Source: Montifringilla adamsi (lineage: Eukaryota; Chordata; Aves; Passeriformes; Passeridae). From it: 64,000 nucleotides of DNA. The DNA lies in NCBI GenBank assembly GCA_017590115.1, contig JAGGNK010008559.1:4829888-4893887 (forward strand), in the 5' to 3' direction. Below the pieces are notes generated by a model. The model made no database searches, had not been told where the DNA came from, and was given only the letters and a program-made list of their open reading frames with translations. Position numbers and translations under genes: made by a program. Shown here piece by piece: positions 25,501-36,508 of the stretch (positions are counted from its first letter, which is position 1; each line of letters starts with the position of its first letter).

Positions 25501-27376
25501 TATTCCATTGAAGCTTCTTTTGGAGTAAAGCCCAGTACCTTGAACTTGTTTGCAATTGAACTGAATTGTTTTTCCTTAGTTTTTGCAATACACCAGTCTC
25601 CAGGCATGACTATTATCCTTTGGAATTTACATTGGCCTCCTTGAGAAGTGTATGTCTGTTCATGTGTGTGTGTGCCTACATGTGTGTAAAAATCCTATAT
25701 GCTTGCAGCTATTCTATTTCTGAAATACTCAGGATAGAGGAGAGCAATGGTAGACAAAGATTTATCAAATGCCTCTGTTTGAGGGGTTTTTTTTCAGTAA
25801 GACATCAGAACATTTTGATCTGCAGGTAATATAAAGTAATAAAGAGCTTTATTTCTCACAGCCAATGCAGTGTTGGCTTTGGCAGAGCAGAAGAGATCAG
25901 GTGTTTGTCACCTGAAGCAATATTTTCAGTTTGGAACAAACAGCATTTAGTACTGGCCAAGATGGTGCTATTAGATCTGTAGGTGAAGAACTTAAATCTA
26001 CACCTGGAATTTCTTGCTAACAAAATTCTTTGTCTATAAGAAGCACTTTCTTGAGGCTTTCTACGTTAGAGTATTACATTTTTACTGAAAGTAAGTGCCA
26101 TTATAAACATTAGGCAAGGAAAAGTGAAGCAGCAAGAGCTTCAATATCAACTATTTAAACTGTTAAGCCATTTTGTAAAGGCTTAAAGGTTGGAAATGTA
26201 AGGAATTAAAAATACATTAAAAATACATTTGTGAGGTCTAGAAAGTACCATTGGAGTTCAATGACTCCCTTTTTTCTCAATATAATGTTACCTCTCTTCC
26301 TTTTATTTCTCTATTTATGTATTTAAGCATAAATGTGCATGTACACTTATAGTGTATCAGGTCCCCAGTTGGAGAACTGTGTAATTTAAACTGCATATAT
26401 ACATCATTATCAGATCTCTACTGCTTACTGCTGCTGAGTTGTATGTAGGTGATAACAGCTGGACACTCTTCACTGAATAGCTGATGCCTGAACTAAGAAC
26501 AATATAAACTGAACCAATCCTATAAAGGCAAAAGTAGTAGGGTTGTTTTCTTATTTATTTTTTAAAACTTAATTCCATGTTGTGAAGGTGGGTGAGAAGT
26601 CTCTGCTTCCCTGTAATGTCTTATAATTTAAATAATTTCTCAGTAGTCAATAAATTAATTGCTCAGCCCTTGGAAATAAATTATTCTCTTCTCCAAGCTT
26701 AAGGGAATATTTATGAAGTTTTTTGTTTTTTTTTTTTTTTAAGAAATATCTATGAAATTATTTTCTTTGCAGAAATCCTTATTTAGAATGTTTAGTGATG
26801 GCTGCAGATTTATCACTTTGCAAAAAAATCAGTAGTGGAATTCCTAAGGAAAAAGGATATATCACCATATATATTACCACTGAGAAGTCTCTCTTGGAAA
26901 CTGTCCAAGAGAGAAATTCTAACATTACCCTTCCCTGAATGATTTTAAATGCCCTATCAACATGAAGACATTTTTTTAGTCTATGAAATAAAAACTCCAA
27001 AATACCCAGAATCAGAACAATTTCAAGTCTGTCCTCATCTGAAGAAAAATGCACACACACTTAAATATATAAGTATTTATACATATATGTGAAAAAAATT
27101 CTTATTCTTCTTTATCATAGACCTCAGATTATTAAGAGAGCTCACCTAATGCTGGTTCCAAGTTTAATGTCCAAGTTAGAGGTTTGGATGTTTCCAGGCA
27201 TTTGTTGTTACAGCCCAGTGCCATTTCACAGCAAAAAATATTGACTGTCAGCGGGAACTTGACATTTAAAATCCTCTTGCATTGATCCTCACTGTAAATA
27301 CCTTTACAATAATCTTTTTATTAAAAAACTTCTAAGAAAGATGAACTAAGGATTGGAACAGAGCTATTAATGAATT
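22600..27376. other. Unique AT-rich sequence, no gene seen
   Basis: Several stretches of plain AT-rich DNA with short TG runs near 25,661 and 25,680 and a T run near 26,724-26,740. No coding frame above 93 codons and no repeat family is recognised. Confidence 0.35.
24390..24416. repeat. 12-bp perfect inverted repeat, 3-nt spacer
   Basis: ATATATAGACAT (24,390-24,401) faces ATGTCTATATAT (24,405-24,416) across TAT. Built on a TA-rich run, so it could arise by chance or slippage. Confidence 0.75.
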
Positions 27377-27409
27377 AAAAAAAAAAAACCAAAAAAAACC
27401 CCCAAAAAT
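27377..27409. repeat. A/C low-complexity tract
   Basis: A run broken by CC and CCCCC clusters, same style as at 646-821. Confidence 0.85.
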
Positions 27410-27477
27410 GTAACTAACCCCAGACACAGTTTAGATATTTGATATAAGCTGTTTGGAATATATTTTAGGTATTAGAT

Positions 27478-27888
27478 TGTTGTTGTGTTCGAGGGTCCCA
27501 GGATGAGGGAAGAGATGAGAATCTTGACTCCATGTTTCAGAAGGTTGATTTATTATACTATGATATGATATTATATTATATTATAATAAAATGCTATACT
27601 AAAAGTATACTAAAAAGCATAGAGAGAAAGGATCCATCAGAAAGCTAGAAAGGAAAGGAACGGAATGAATAATAAAAACCCGTGACTCTCAGAGTGTCCA
27701 CACAGCTGGACCATCATTGGTCATTAAATAGAAGCAATCCACATGGACCAATGGAAGCTGCACCTGTTGGTAAACAATGTCCAGACCGCATTCCACAGCC
27801 ATCAGATAGTTATTGTTTACATTTCTTTTCTAAGGCTTCTCAGCAGAATATCCTAGCAAAGGGATTTTCATAAAATACCATGATGACA
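27478..27888 (-). mobile_element. Solo LTR, ERVK-type, with 6-bp target duplication
   Basis: It starts TGTTGTTGTGTTCGAGGG and ends CCATGATGACA on the + strand. Both sides carry TTAGAT (27,472-27,477 and 27,889-27,894), a perfect 6-bp duplication typical of class II (ERVK-like) insertions. Read on the minus strand it has CCAAT-type text, a TA-rich core and AATAAA (+ strand TTTATT, 27,549-27,554), followed by text I know as a very common passerine LTR end ('ccttctgaaacatggagtc' in that orientation). It is 411 bases long with no internal genes, hence solo. The intact duplication and ends suggest a relatively recent insertion. Confidence 0.88.
27549..27554 (-). promoter_or_regulatory. AATAAA polyadenylation signal in LTR (minus strand)
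   Basis: Intact hexamer on the minus strand, about 70 bases before the LTR end, consistent with the U3-R-U5 order on that strand. Confidence 0.65.
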
Positions 27889-28444
27889 TTAGATATTTGG
27901 AGGATTACTGTGGATGATTATTGACCTCCTGCACAGAAATGGTCTGTTTGTTAATATCTCACATCCTAATATAGTTCCTGAATTCATGCCATTTTAACTT
28001 TTATTCTTTAAATAGCATGAAGTACAGGTTCACTCCTTTAAGACAAATGATTATTCTTTTTCTAGGATTCCAACAAAAATAATAATAATTCTATTTAACT
28101 GGCATAAATAAAGGCTATTTTAATCATTAAAGAAGTAAACACACTTGTTAGAAAGATTAAAGTAATCAGAAAATTAATTAAGCAGTTTGTCCCATTCGGA
28201 TACACATGAATCTTCTTACAGAAATCCACGGAGATCTGTGTGGTAGCAGAGCACAAGAAAACCCTGTAGCTGGTACTTCTAGTTTATTGTTTCCTGTGAC
28301 TTGAGTCATCTTAGTATGGAAATCAGTATTGGCTTCGCCAGATGCTGATCCCTGGCCCTCTGAATTTGTGCTCTTTGAGGAAGAGCTGGGAAAAGGACAA
28401 AGCATTTTCCACAACCATGTATAGACATGTGACTGTTATGAAAA
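27889..28444. other. Unique sequence between two LTRs
   Basis: No gene recognised. The 78-codon minus-strand frame at 28,178-28,414 matches nothing known to me. Confidence 0.35.
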
Positions 28445-28466
28445 ATAATTAATAGCTATTAATTAT
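28445..28466. repeat. 22-bp perfect palindrome at LTR edge
   Basis: The segment is its own reverse complement over 22 bases, centred on AGCT at 28,454-28,457 with arms of ATAATTAAT / ATTAATTAT type. It abuts the 5' side of the LTR that follows, and its right part (CTATTAATTA, 28,456-28,465) is repeated exactly after that LTR. Confidence 0.85.
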
Positions 28467-29191
28467 AGCAAATAGGAAAGGCAAGATGTGGCTGAGGGTG
28501 TTCTATTGCCATCTGTTAGAGGTGGGGCAGTTATCTTCTGTTAATTGGGCCATCTGTTAAAACCAGGTGGGGCAGTTTGCTTTATCTCTTCCACAACCAA
28601 TCCTCCCTCTGGGAAATATCTCCTGTTAATGGGCCATGAGTGTTACTGCATGACTCATAAAATTTCATCATCCCATTGGGAGATGCTCTGCCCTGGGGGA
28701 GGAGCCAAGCATTCCTACCTGGAAATACTCTGGGCTTTGGAACGCCACAGGCAGCCTTTTCCCACTGGATTCCCAGAGGAACAGCTTTCTTCTGCACTGG
28801 ATTCTCAGAGGAAGACCAGGCCCATGTACCCCACCACTGGACCTTCCGAGGAAAACTCCACCCTTCTCCAGGATCACTGCTTCAACAGAACCACATCTGT
28901 CACTGTAGGAGGGCTGCAGCCACCATTTAATGGGACTGCTACAACACCCTGACCCACAGGGTGTCAGGTCATATTCTGACTCTGTCAGTGTTGTTTTGTA
29001 TTACTGCATTTTTATTTCATTTTTATTTTCTTCCCTGATCAAGAACTACTATTATTCCTACTTCCATATCTTTACTTGAGAGCCCCTTAATTTCAAAATT
29101 ATAATAGTTCAGAGGGAGTGGGTTTGCATTCACCATTTCAAGCAAGGCTCCCACCTTCCTTAGCAGACACCTCTCTTTTCAAACCAAGACA
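28466..29191 (+). mobile_element. Solo LTR of an endogenous retrovirus (about 0.73 kb)
   Basis: The 3' end (29,130-29,191) reads '...ttccttagcagacacc' then 'ttcaaaccaagaca', preceded by 'tgagagccccttaatttcaa', which I recognise as an abundant passerine LTR 3' end. The body 28,480-28,960 is GC-richer and shows the expected order ('gatgtggctgagg', 'ctgttagaggtggggcag', 'catcccattggga', 'tgacccacagggtgtcagg'). The polyadenylation hexamer position reads GATCAA (about 29,037), a decayed AATAAA. The 5' boundary is uncertain because no TG is found at 28,466. The 135-codon + frame (28,545-28,952) and the overlapping frames on both strands are inside the LTR and are not genes. Confidence 0.78.
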
Positions 29192-31379
29192 CTATTAATT
29201 ACCATTAGCGGGTAAAAAGCATCAATTTCAGTGACAAACCTCAGTCACACAAATCTGATTCACTTGTACTGACCCTCACCTTGCTTTTTAAACCCCATCT
29301 TTTGTCACAAGAGGCATCTATTCAGATGGTTAAGAGTTATTGCTGTCATTACCACCATACAGGACAGATTTTTTCCAGCCTATTTCATAAATTCTGTTCC
29401 CAAGCAGTTTTCAGAGAGCATTTTATGTGGCCCATTTTGGCTTCAAATGAGAGTTGAGTAGTTTTGCCTCCAAATCCATTCTGCTTGTCCACTTTGTGTA
29501 TCTCTTCACTTTGACTGCCAAAATTTGGATTGTGTTTTGGTAAATAAAATTCCACATAACATGGGCACTGCCCAAATTTATAAAGAAAAAAGCCTGTAGA
29601 AGATGGAGACCTTCACATGGCACAAAGACCTTGATCCTGAAGTTTTCCGTATGAAATATGAGGACTGGTGTAATTCTGATGAGTGTTAGCTCTGATGTAA
29701 ATCAGGAATAGCTGCTCTGAAGTTAACAGAGTTGTACTAGACTAAAAAGAATGTGGGAAAATCAGGCTACACATACATTACTAATATAAATATGAAACTT
29801 TCTGTGTCTTTGTGTATGCATAGATATAAATATATTTTTAATTTCAGAATTATCTCTGCTACTAGGAGAATTTTTGTAAAAAAAAAAAAAAGTAGTTAGG
29901 TCTAGAACATAAAATGTTTGATTCTGAATTATTTGAAGGTGTTGTCCAGGTAAAACACCATAGGTTATATTTTTTTAATCTGTTTTCATTTGTACTTCAC
30001 TACTTAGATTTTAAATGTAATTCTACTAGTCTATCTATACCTAGACTACATGAACAAAAATTTGTCAGAGCTATTACCAGAGTTAATTCAGTCTAGAGTT
30101 GCATTTTCAAACACTGTTAATTGGTGTGTATATATAAGATGGATTGCACTATGCAAATTTTCTGAAATTGAAGATCTGGATCCTAGAGATTGTTTTCAAA
30201 GATGAATGAATCAAAAAAGTTGCAAATATGTCTCCTGGATAATGCTGTATAAGTTTCTCTAAGAATAATTATACAGTATCAAGTCAATAGTGCTGGTTAG
30301 CTTTGGAAGAAAAAGCCACTCACTGTGTTGGTGTCATTCACAAGATTTTGAGTGAGTCTGTTTAGACTGAAAAAAACAGCTGCATGTGAGACTTGGTAAT
30401 TTTCCATAAAACCAAAATGAACTTTATTGACTTAATGTTGTGTGTAGGCATCTCTCCAGACACCTCTATATTTTCTTTGTTTGTTTGTTTTAATACCTTC
30501 TTATAGATTTAACTTAGGCACGAAAAAAATATAAATAACAACAATGGGATTTATGTGTGTGTGTGCAGTTGGTATAAAAGTGGACATCATTTGGAGCCAG
30601 CTGTGCCACTACCTGTTGTGATGGAAATGGAGTTATGATTGCTAAATATTCATTTGGTTGCTGAGATGTTTATTTCACTCATTTGAGTGTTGGTTTGGAT
30701 TAATGTAAGCCTTTATGGAAAAATCAGCAGGGTGGAAACAGGACATCAAGGTAAGTCAGGTAGTCAGAGGTTCTTAAAGGGCATTGACAATGTAGAACAT
30801 CTCTGCAGTTAAAAGTACTTCAGTAATCAAAAGGAGGGAAAAAAACAGAGATGAGTTGTTTTGGGAGAACATAAAAGTTACAGGATCACACTGATTTCTG
30901 CAATATCTCTGACTGCTTTCTCAGGAGGGCAATTTGGAAAACAGAGTTAGGTTAACTGCATAGTGCATAAAGTGGCAGTTTGCTATTATTATTCTGAGTT
31001 TCATTACCATTGACACAATCACTAATAATTTGTAAGAAAGCTGCTGGGAGTATCTCAGTGATGCACAGACGTAACCAAAGGAACTTAGGTGGGGTTTGCC
31101 CAAAGGAGAGGAGGAGAAAAGTCTGTCCAAGCAGATGGCTGAGGCTGTAGGGTCACCCACGTCTCCCTGCAACATCCTGTTTCTCCAGTGCTGAGAGGAG
31201 ACACTTGTGCATCCCTTACTTTTCGTCCCCACTTTGGGAAAAGAAGTAGGAAGAAAAGTGTTGCTTCCTATATGTGGGCCTTGAAAACCTGAGAAATGCA
31301 TTTCACGCCGTGCTGTGCCTGAAGAAAACCTTGCTTCCTTCTGATGCGTGAGGCCGAGCTATTCAAGAGCCACTGTTAT
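29192..31379. other. Unique sequence, no gene seen
   Basis: Contains an A run at 29,878-29,891. The 126-codon minus-strand frame 30,921-31,301 shows no recognisable domain or splice context and is treated as chance. Confidence 0.35.
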
Positions 31380-32330
31380 GTAAATATTTACATTTGTAAA
31401 AAATATTTTTTCTCATCATAATTATATCTATTCAATGCATACCATACTCGCTTAGCAGCAAACATTAAAACAAGATCCTTGCAAAGAGTCATTTGGCAAA
31501 GAAGACTGCAATAATCCTCTGCTACTTGCTCCCCCCTCCATTTTAATTGTTAATAACTTTTCAGCATGCAGGAGAAGTAATCTCCCACCATGCTAAAGCA
31601 GTCAACCTAATTGAAAAGAAATACAAGTCATCTAGTGCACAGCTGAAAAATTCAGCTAAAATGCAATCTGTCATTATCTTTCCAATGCCAATTTTAAATA
31701 GGTATTAAACTAAATGGGAGAAACATCTTCTCATTTCTCTTGCGGTATCATTTCGTTTTTACAGAAATCCCTAATCCTCAAATAAAGATTCTGCTTGATA
31801 CCAAACAAAACACTTAAGACAGCCTCTAGTGCCTTGGAAACCAGATCCAAAAATAGAGGAAAAATTTCCCTATCATGAATTAATCTCATTTGAAAATGAT
31901 TTTAAAAATACAGTTTATGCAATGCAAATACTCACTCCCAGAATAACCTGTATTTGTGGTTGTTATGCCACAGTCAAGAGATAAATTACTGCTCAGTGAG
32001 CTGTTTCAGCACAGCAACGTGAACTGCAGCTAGGATTAAGGAAACTGATGAAGCATAACGTACCATGAAAGAAATGAAAACATTTTATGGGACATATGGG
32101 TATTATTGACAGGTTTCTACTTTTTGATACAATGAACTCTTTCAGCAGGGGATAGTATTTGCAGAGTATCCTGCATTAGGAAATTATATGCCACATTTAT
32201 AAGTATTCACACTTTTAGTCCCCAAATTATTATATGCTATATAACACATTTCAATTTAATTGGAAGAATATTGTATCATGATGTTGAAAACTTGTTTAAT
32301 GGAGATAATATTTCAGCTCAGTAGGGAAAG
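31380..32330. other. Candidate conserved non-coding element
   Basis: The segment is free of simple repeats and transposon text and is AT-rich with balanced composition. It carries many homeodomain-type TAATT/AATTA words and a nearby 'atgcaaat' octamer (about 31,921). That texture is typical of vertebrate developmental enhancers embedded in gene deserts. This is an impression from composition only; no cross-species comparison was possible. Confidence 0.25.
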
Positions 32331-33244
32331 TTGATTCATTTGAAGCTGAGACATCCTCAAATTTGTAATTACCAAAGCATGCTTCTGAGTAGGTAAAAGT
32401 ATATTGAAAATATGTCAGATGGGGCCTTATAGAAAATCCATCAAGTCCTTAACAGGTCAAGCTCAAACAAAATCTTACTGAAGCTGTTACCATCAAAGTG
32501 TATTTAGTTCTGGTCTCATGACAACTTTCTTCAGACTCCTCCACTGACTGAAATTCCCACAACTGCAGAAACCGCAGGCTCTGTACTATGCTGCATGTGC
32601 TCAGCAAGTGTAAGAAAATAGCTGGTTAAAAAGATCCTGCTATATGAAGCTTGTCAAATTGAAAAAGAGAGTTTTTAACATTCTACCCTAAAACACAATG
32701 GATAATTATTTTTTTCCTTCAGCAGCCTTGCTTTCTCTATTCCTTCCCTGAAGTAGTAACAGATTCAGCCAGATTGAACAAAGTCTATGCTCTCAGGAGA
32801 AATCATCTGCTGATAGAAAATTATGTGACATTTCTTATGTTATTCTTTCCAGTGTTCACAAACTGGAAAATTTTGTACTTCAAATGAGACCTCTGTTGTA
32901 GCTACAGTTGTTGTGGTAAAGAAGAAGAAAACAAGAAACGGGGTTAGGAAGAATCACATCCTACTGTGTGCATTCTACACAGTCCTTTTATATGAATCAA
33001 TAGCTACTAGTGTTTTAGAGGGATCTAATTCAGTAGTTTTCAAGACTCTTCCTGTGAGGTAGTGTGTCTTCTCACTCAGTGTCCATGTTGTCCTAAATTC
33101 ATGAGGCACAGATGTTTAGACCAAGATTTCTTTACATGATGCTTCTCCAAACTGTGTTTTTGGTCTCTCTGCATTCTGCTAGGGCTTGCACATAGACGTG
33201 GTTGGTAACAAAGTTTATTGTCTCACTGGTGGGAATGAGTACTA
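32331..33244. other. Unique sequence, no gene seen
   Basis: No repeat, RNA gene or coding frame recognised. Confidence 0.35.
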
Positions 33245-33462
33245 GAGAGTAGGTTTTAGATTGGATAATAGGAAAAAAATCTTTACTGTGCAGATGGTGA
33301 GGCACTCACTCAAGAGTTGTGGATGCCCCATCTCTGGAAATATTCAAGGCCAGATTGGATGAAACTCCCATACTGAAATATATCTCTGTCCATGGTGAGG
33401 GAGGCTGGGACTAGATCGTTTTTAAGGTCCATTCCAACCCAAACCACTCCATGACCCTATAA
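33245..33462 (+). mobile_element. CR1 LINE 3'-end fragment
   Basis: The text follows the ORF2 C-terminal tail and 3' UTR of CR1: 'ggttttagattggataatagg', shortened here as TTTTAGATTGGATAATAGGA, then 'aatctttactgtg', 'ggtgaggcactc', 'tggaaatattcaaggccag' and 'aaggtccattccaaccc'. The terminal ATTCTATG units are lost or decayed. It is 5'-truncated. Confidence 0.9.
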
Positions 33463-33574
33463 AGCTTGACAGACATTTCAAGTAGGGTGAAAAAAGCACT
33501 TCTTGTTTGACTTTTACATTTGTTCTGGTGATGTTTTATAAGTCGAAGCTGAAAAACAGATACATTTCTGGTGG
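33463..33574. other. Short unique spacer between two CR1 copies
   Basis: About 110 bases with no recognised repeat separate two CR1 3' ends of the same orientation. Confidence 0.4.
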
Positions 33575-33733
33575 GACTCACACAGGGAACACTGGAACAG
33601 GCTCCCTAGGGAAGTCACCATCCCTGAAAGTGTTCAAAACATGAATAGGTGTGGCACTTTTTGATCTTTTTTTAGTGGGAATGGTGGTATACGTTTGAAG
33701 GTTGGACTCGACCTTGGTGATTCTAAGATGAAG
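33575..33733 (+). mobile_element. CR1 LINE 3'-end fragment
   Basis: The order 'actggaacaggctccc', 'agggaagtcaccatccctg', 'gtgttcaaaa', 'ggttggactcgaccttggtg' and 'attctaaga' matches the avian CR1 3' end. It is distinct from the copy at 33,245-33,462 and in the same orientation. The 79-codon minus-strand frame at 33,578-33,817 is a by-product. Confidence 0.88.
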
Positions 33734-36240
33734 GAAGATAAAAGAACACTGAGGAGAATCATGGAGAAGACTGGAATATGAACTACATGATTTTCTATAA
33801 GCTGTATTATCCTTCACTGGAACTCAAAATCTAAAAGATGTGTTTTTCATGCTCTCTGTATTTAATTTGGAATTTGGGAAGGGACAAAACAATGACAATA
33901 ATAATAAAAGTGATATTAATAATAATCTCTCGCAGGGGCAGAGAGGAAAAAGGGAATTTGGTGACATTGTAGTGAGACTGCATGTGGAATGCAGATTAGT
34001 ATGAATTAGGTAAAAGAAAATGTTTGTGCAAAAGGCTGCCCATCTGAATACAGATTTCATAATCAGCACAAGAAGAGGTTGAAAACAGAGAATGTTTTTC
34101 TTTGTCCTACGAAATGTCATTATTTTCAGAATATTCAGATGTTGAATACATCATACTGTACAGCACAGGATCTAGATAAGAAAATCAAACCTGTAAACTC
34201 ATAGCACCCAAAAAGCCTACTTTTGAAAAGCAGAGTACTAAATTAAAGAGAGAGCCAAGGCAGAAGAATGATGTTTCATTGACATTTGGCAGCAATGCCT
34301 TGCCCATGGTAATAACTGTGGCATATGGAAAATTTTCATTATCATCAAGCTATCTGCACTTCTAGTGGAAACTACCTCTTCTGCCTGTTACACAACATGT
34401 AAGTCAAAAAGTAAATTGTTAGAAAACCTTAAATTATAGTTCTTATATATACTTATTTATACTACTTACTTATATAATATTGGAAAGGTGCCAACATGCA
34501 ATTTCCCAAACAGAATGTGAGTTCTGTATATTTTGTTGTGGTCTGCCAGGGCTGCAAGGTGGTCAGGTTCTCTTGAAGGGAAAGAATATAAGAACAAGAT
34601 ATTCTAGAACTCTGATTAAGTGCTTGCTAGTTATACTTATCACAGAAATTTCTTAAAAATTTTAAAATACCTGTTACCAGTTGGCAGTTGGTTAAGTTTT
34701 CATAGACTGTTCAGAGTTCTAGTAGGATGATTGGGATTTTTTGGTTTGTTTGAGGTTTTTTTGGGGTTTTTTTTAATGTCTAGGGAAATGCCCTCAATGT
34801 GTAGGCTGAGTGGCCATAATTCTGTTTTTTTTTAAACCCATATCTCCCAAACATGTTCCACAAATTCTTTCAGTTAAACTCTTAATTAAGTTTTTTTTTT
34901 TTTTGGCATTTAATGACTCTCAACCAGATCTGTGCTGGGGCTTAGTGTAGTAATCTATACAGGTTGGTCCTATTTGACACATATTTTGGGGGGAGTGAGA
35001 TAAAATTGTTGCAAAAAAAAAAAAATAAAAAAGAAAAAAAAAAAAAAAAAAAAAAAGCAAAAAAAACCCCAACCAAAAAAAAAAAAAAAACCCAAAAAAC
35101 CCCAACAACAACCAAAAAAAACCCTGATAAAAAATATTAAAAATATTTGCTATTCCTTGTAAATGCCAAATATCCTTAGCTGAAGTTAACTGCCACAGAA
35201 ACTGCCCCCAGTGTCCTCATCACTAACGACAGGACAAGTCCCAGCTGGAACTATTTATTGGCTTAGTCAAGTGCTCCACTGCTTTGTTCTAAATATGTCA
35301 ACTTTGATTCATCCTCGGGCTTAGTTGCTGTCAAACACTGTTAAATGGAACTGGAATCAGCATTGCACCTAGGCATCCACTAAGCCAAAACCATAATCAC
35401 TTCTGCAGAAATGTTAGCAATCTGTGGCACTAAAGAGTCATGGCATTCCTGTGAGGGTATCTTGTACAAAATGGAAGTCTGGTCTCATCTTTGGCACCAG
35501 CTAGAGGTAAGATGTTCATAACATCAGTATTGAAAGCTTTGGCAACAAGCTTTGTGACCTCAGAAGAGTGAAACTTCTTTTTATTTGTGTGATTGATATT
35601 GTCAGGGCATGTGCAGGAGTACATCATAAGGAGTTAGGATTGTCCTCACCACCTAAAGCATTGAAAGTGTTTAGCTTAACATTTTATTGGAGCTTGTTGG
35701 TGTGAGACTAAACGGAAGAAAAAATAATAATTTTGAGAGATGAGTGGTAAAGCACAAAATATTTTGAAGTGGATAAGCGAAAAACAGGTGTCATCTCTAG
35801 ACTGCAACAGCAGTTAAAGGAATCTACTCAGAATGGCATGTTACCTTCCTCATGCAAAGGTAGCATTTACACAGATTTCAAGGGGTATTGTTGAGGAAAG
35901 CAGCAAATACTTGGGTGCCATGTAAGCTATTAGGAAGGAATGCTACCAGTAATTGCTAATGTAGTAATTTACATTACGGTGAAAAGTAAAATTAGAAGGC
36001 AAGCTGGATAAATGCAGATTCACAAGGTTTCTGAGCACAATGTGATTAATTTTGAGCAGGGGTCTTCAAAATGTGGGAATGAATGCCAAGGACTTCTAGG
36101 GATGCATACCTTTAGGAACCTATTCAGACGAGTCTTTGACTGTATGTTTATTTTCTGTGAAACAAAGAGTGTATGACATGTTCTCAAAAGATATTTTAAG
36201 TGGTACAGAAAGGTGCATTCTCAGTAATTTGTCGTAAAGG
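33734..36240. other. Unique sequence with low-complexity tracts
   Basis: Contains a T/G tract at 34,734-34,776, a T run at 34,892-34,904 and the A/C tract listed separately. No gene recognised. The 98-codon minus frame 33,824-34,120 has no known domain. Confidence 0.35.
35013..35123. repeat. A/C low-complexity tract
   Basis: About 110 bases of A broken by CCCC, CC and CCC clusters and a few T or G. It is an artefact source for Phe-rich frames on the minus strand. Confidence 0.88.
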
Positions 36241-36508
36241 TCATCAGGATATGCCAGGAGAGATATAGGCTGGGTACTAGATAAAAAATTCTTCACTGAA
36301 AGACTCTTCAGGCACTAGAACAATCTGCCCAGGGAAGTTGTGGAGTCACCATTCCTGGAGGTATTTAAAAGATGGATAGGTGTGGACCTTGGGAATATTT
36401 TGGGTCCTTTAGCAGTGGACTTGGCAGTGTTGGGTTAACAGTTTGAGTCTACGAACTTAGTGGTATTTTCCAATCTAAATTATCCTATGATTCTGTATTA
36501 TTCTATGC
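36241..36508 (+). mobile_element. CR1 LINE 3'-end fragment
   Basis: The order 'aattcttcactgaaagac', 'actagaacaatctgccc', 'agggaagttgtggagtcacc', 'cctggaggtatttaaaa', 'ggataggtgtgga' and a final 'cctatgattctgtattattctatg' (cut here at 36,482-36,506) gives a complete CR1 3' end, including its terminal ATTCTATG-type repeat. It is 5'-truncated at the ORF2 tail and moderately diverged. Confidence 0.92.

Noticed and set aside
28545..28952. 135-codon + strand open frame
   Set aside because: It falls within the LTR at 28,466-29,191, in GC-rich text shared by that LTR family.
30921..31301. 126-codon minus-strand frame
   Set aside because: No domain, splice context or codon pattern seen; length is compatible with chance in 64 kb.
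34920..35111. Phe-rich minus-strand frame
   Set aside because: Translation of the A/C tract at 35,013-35,123.
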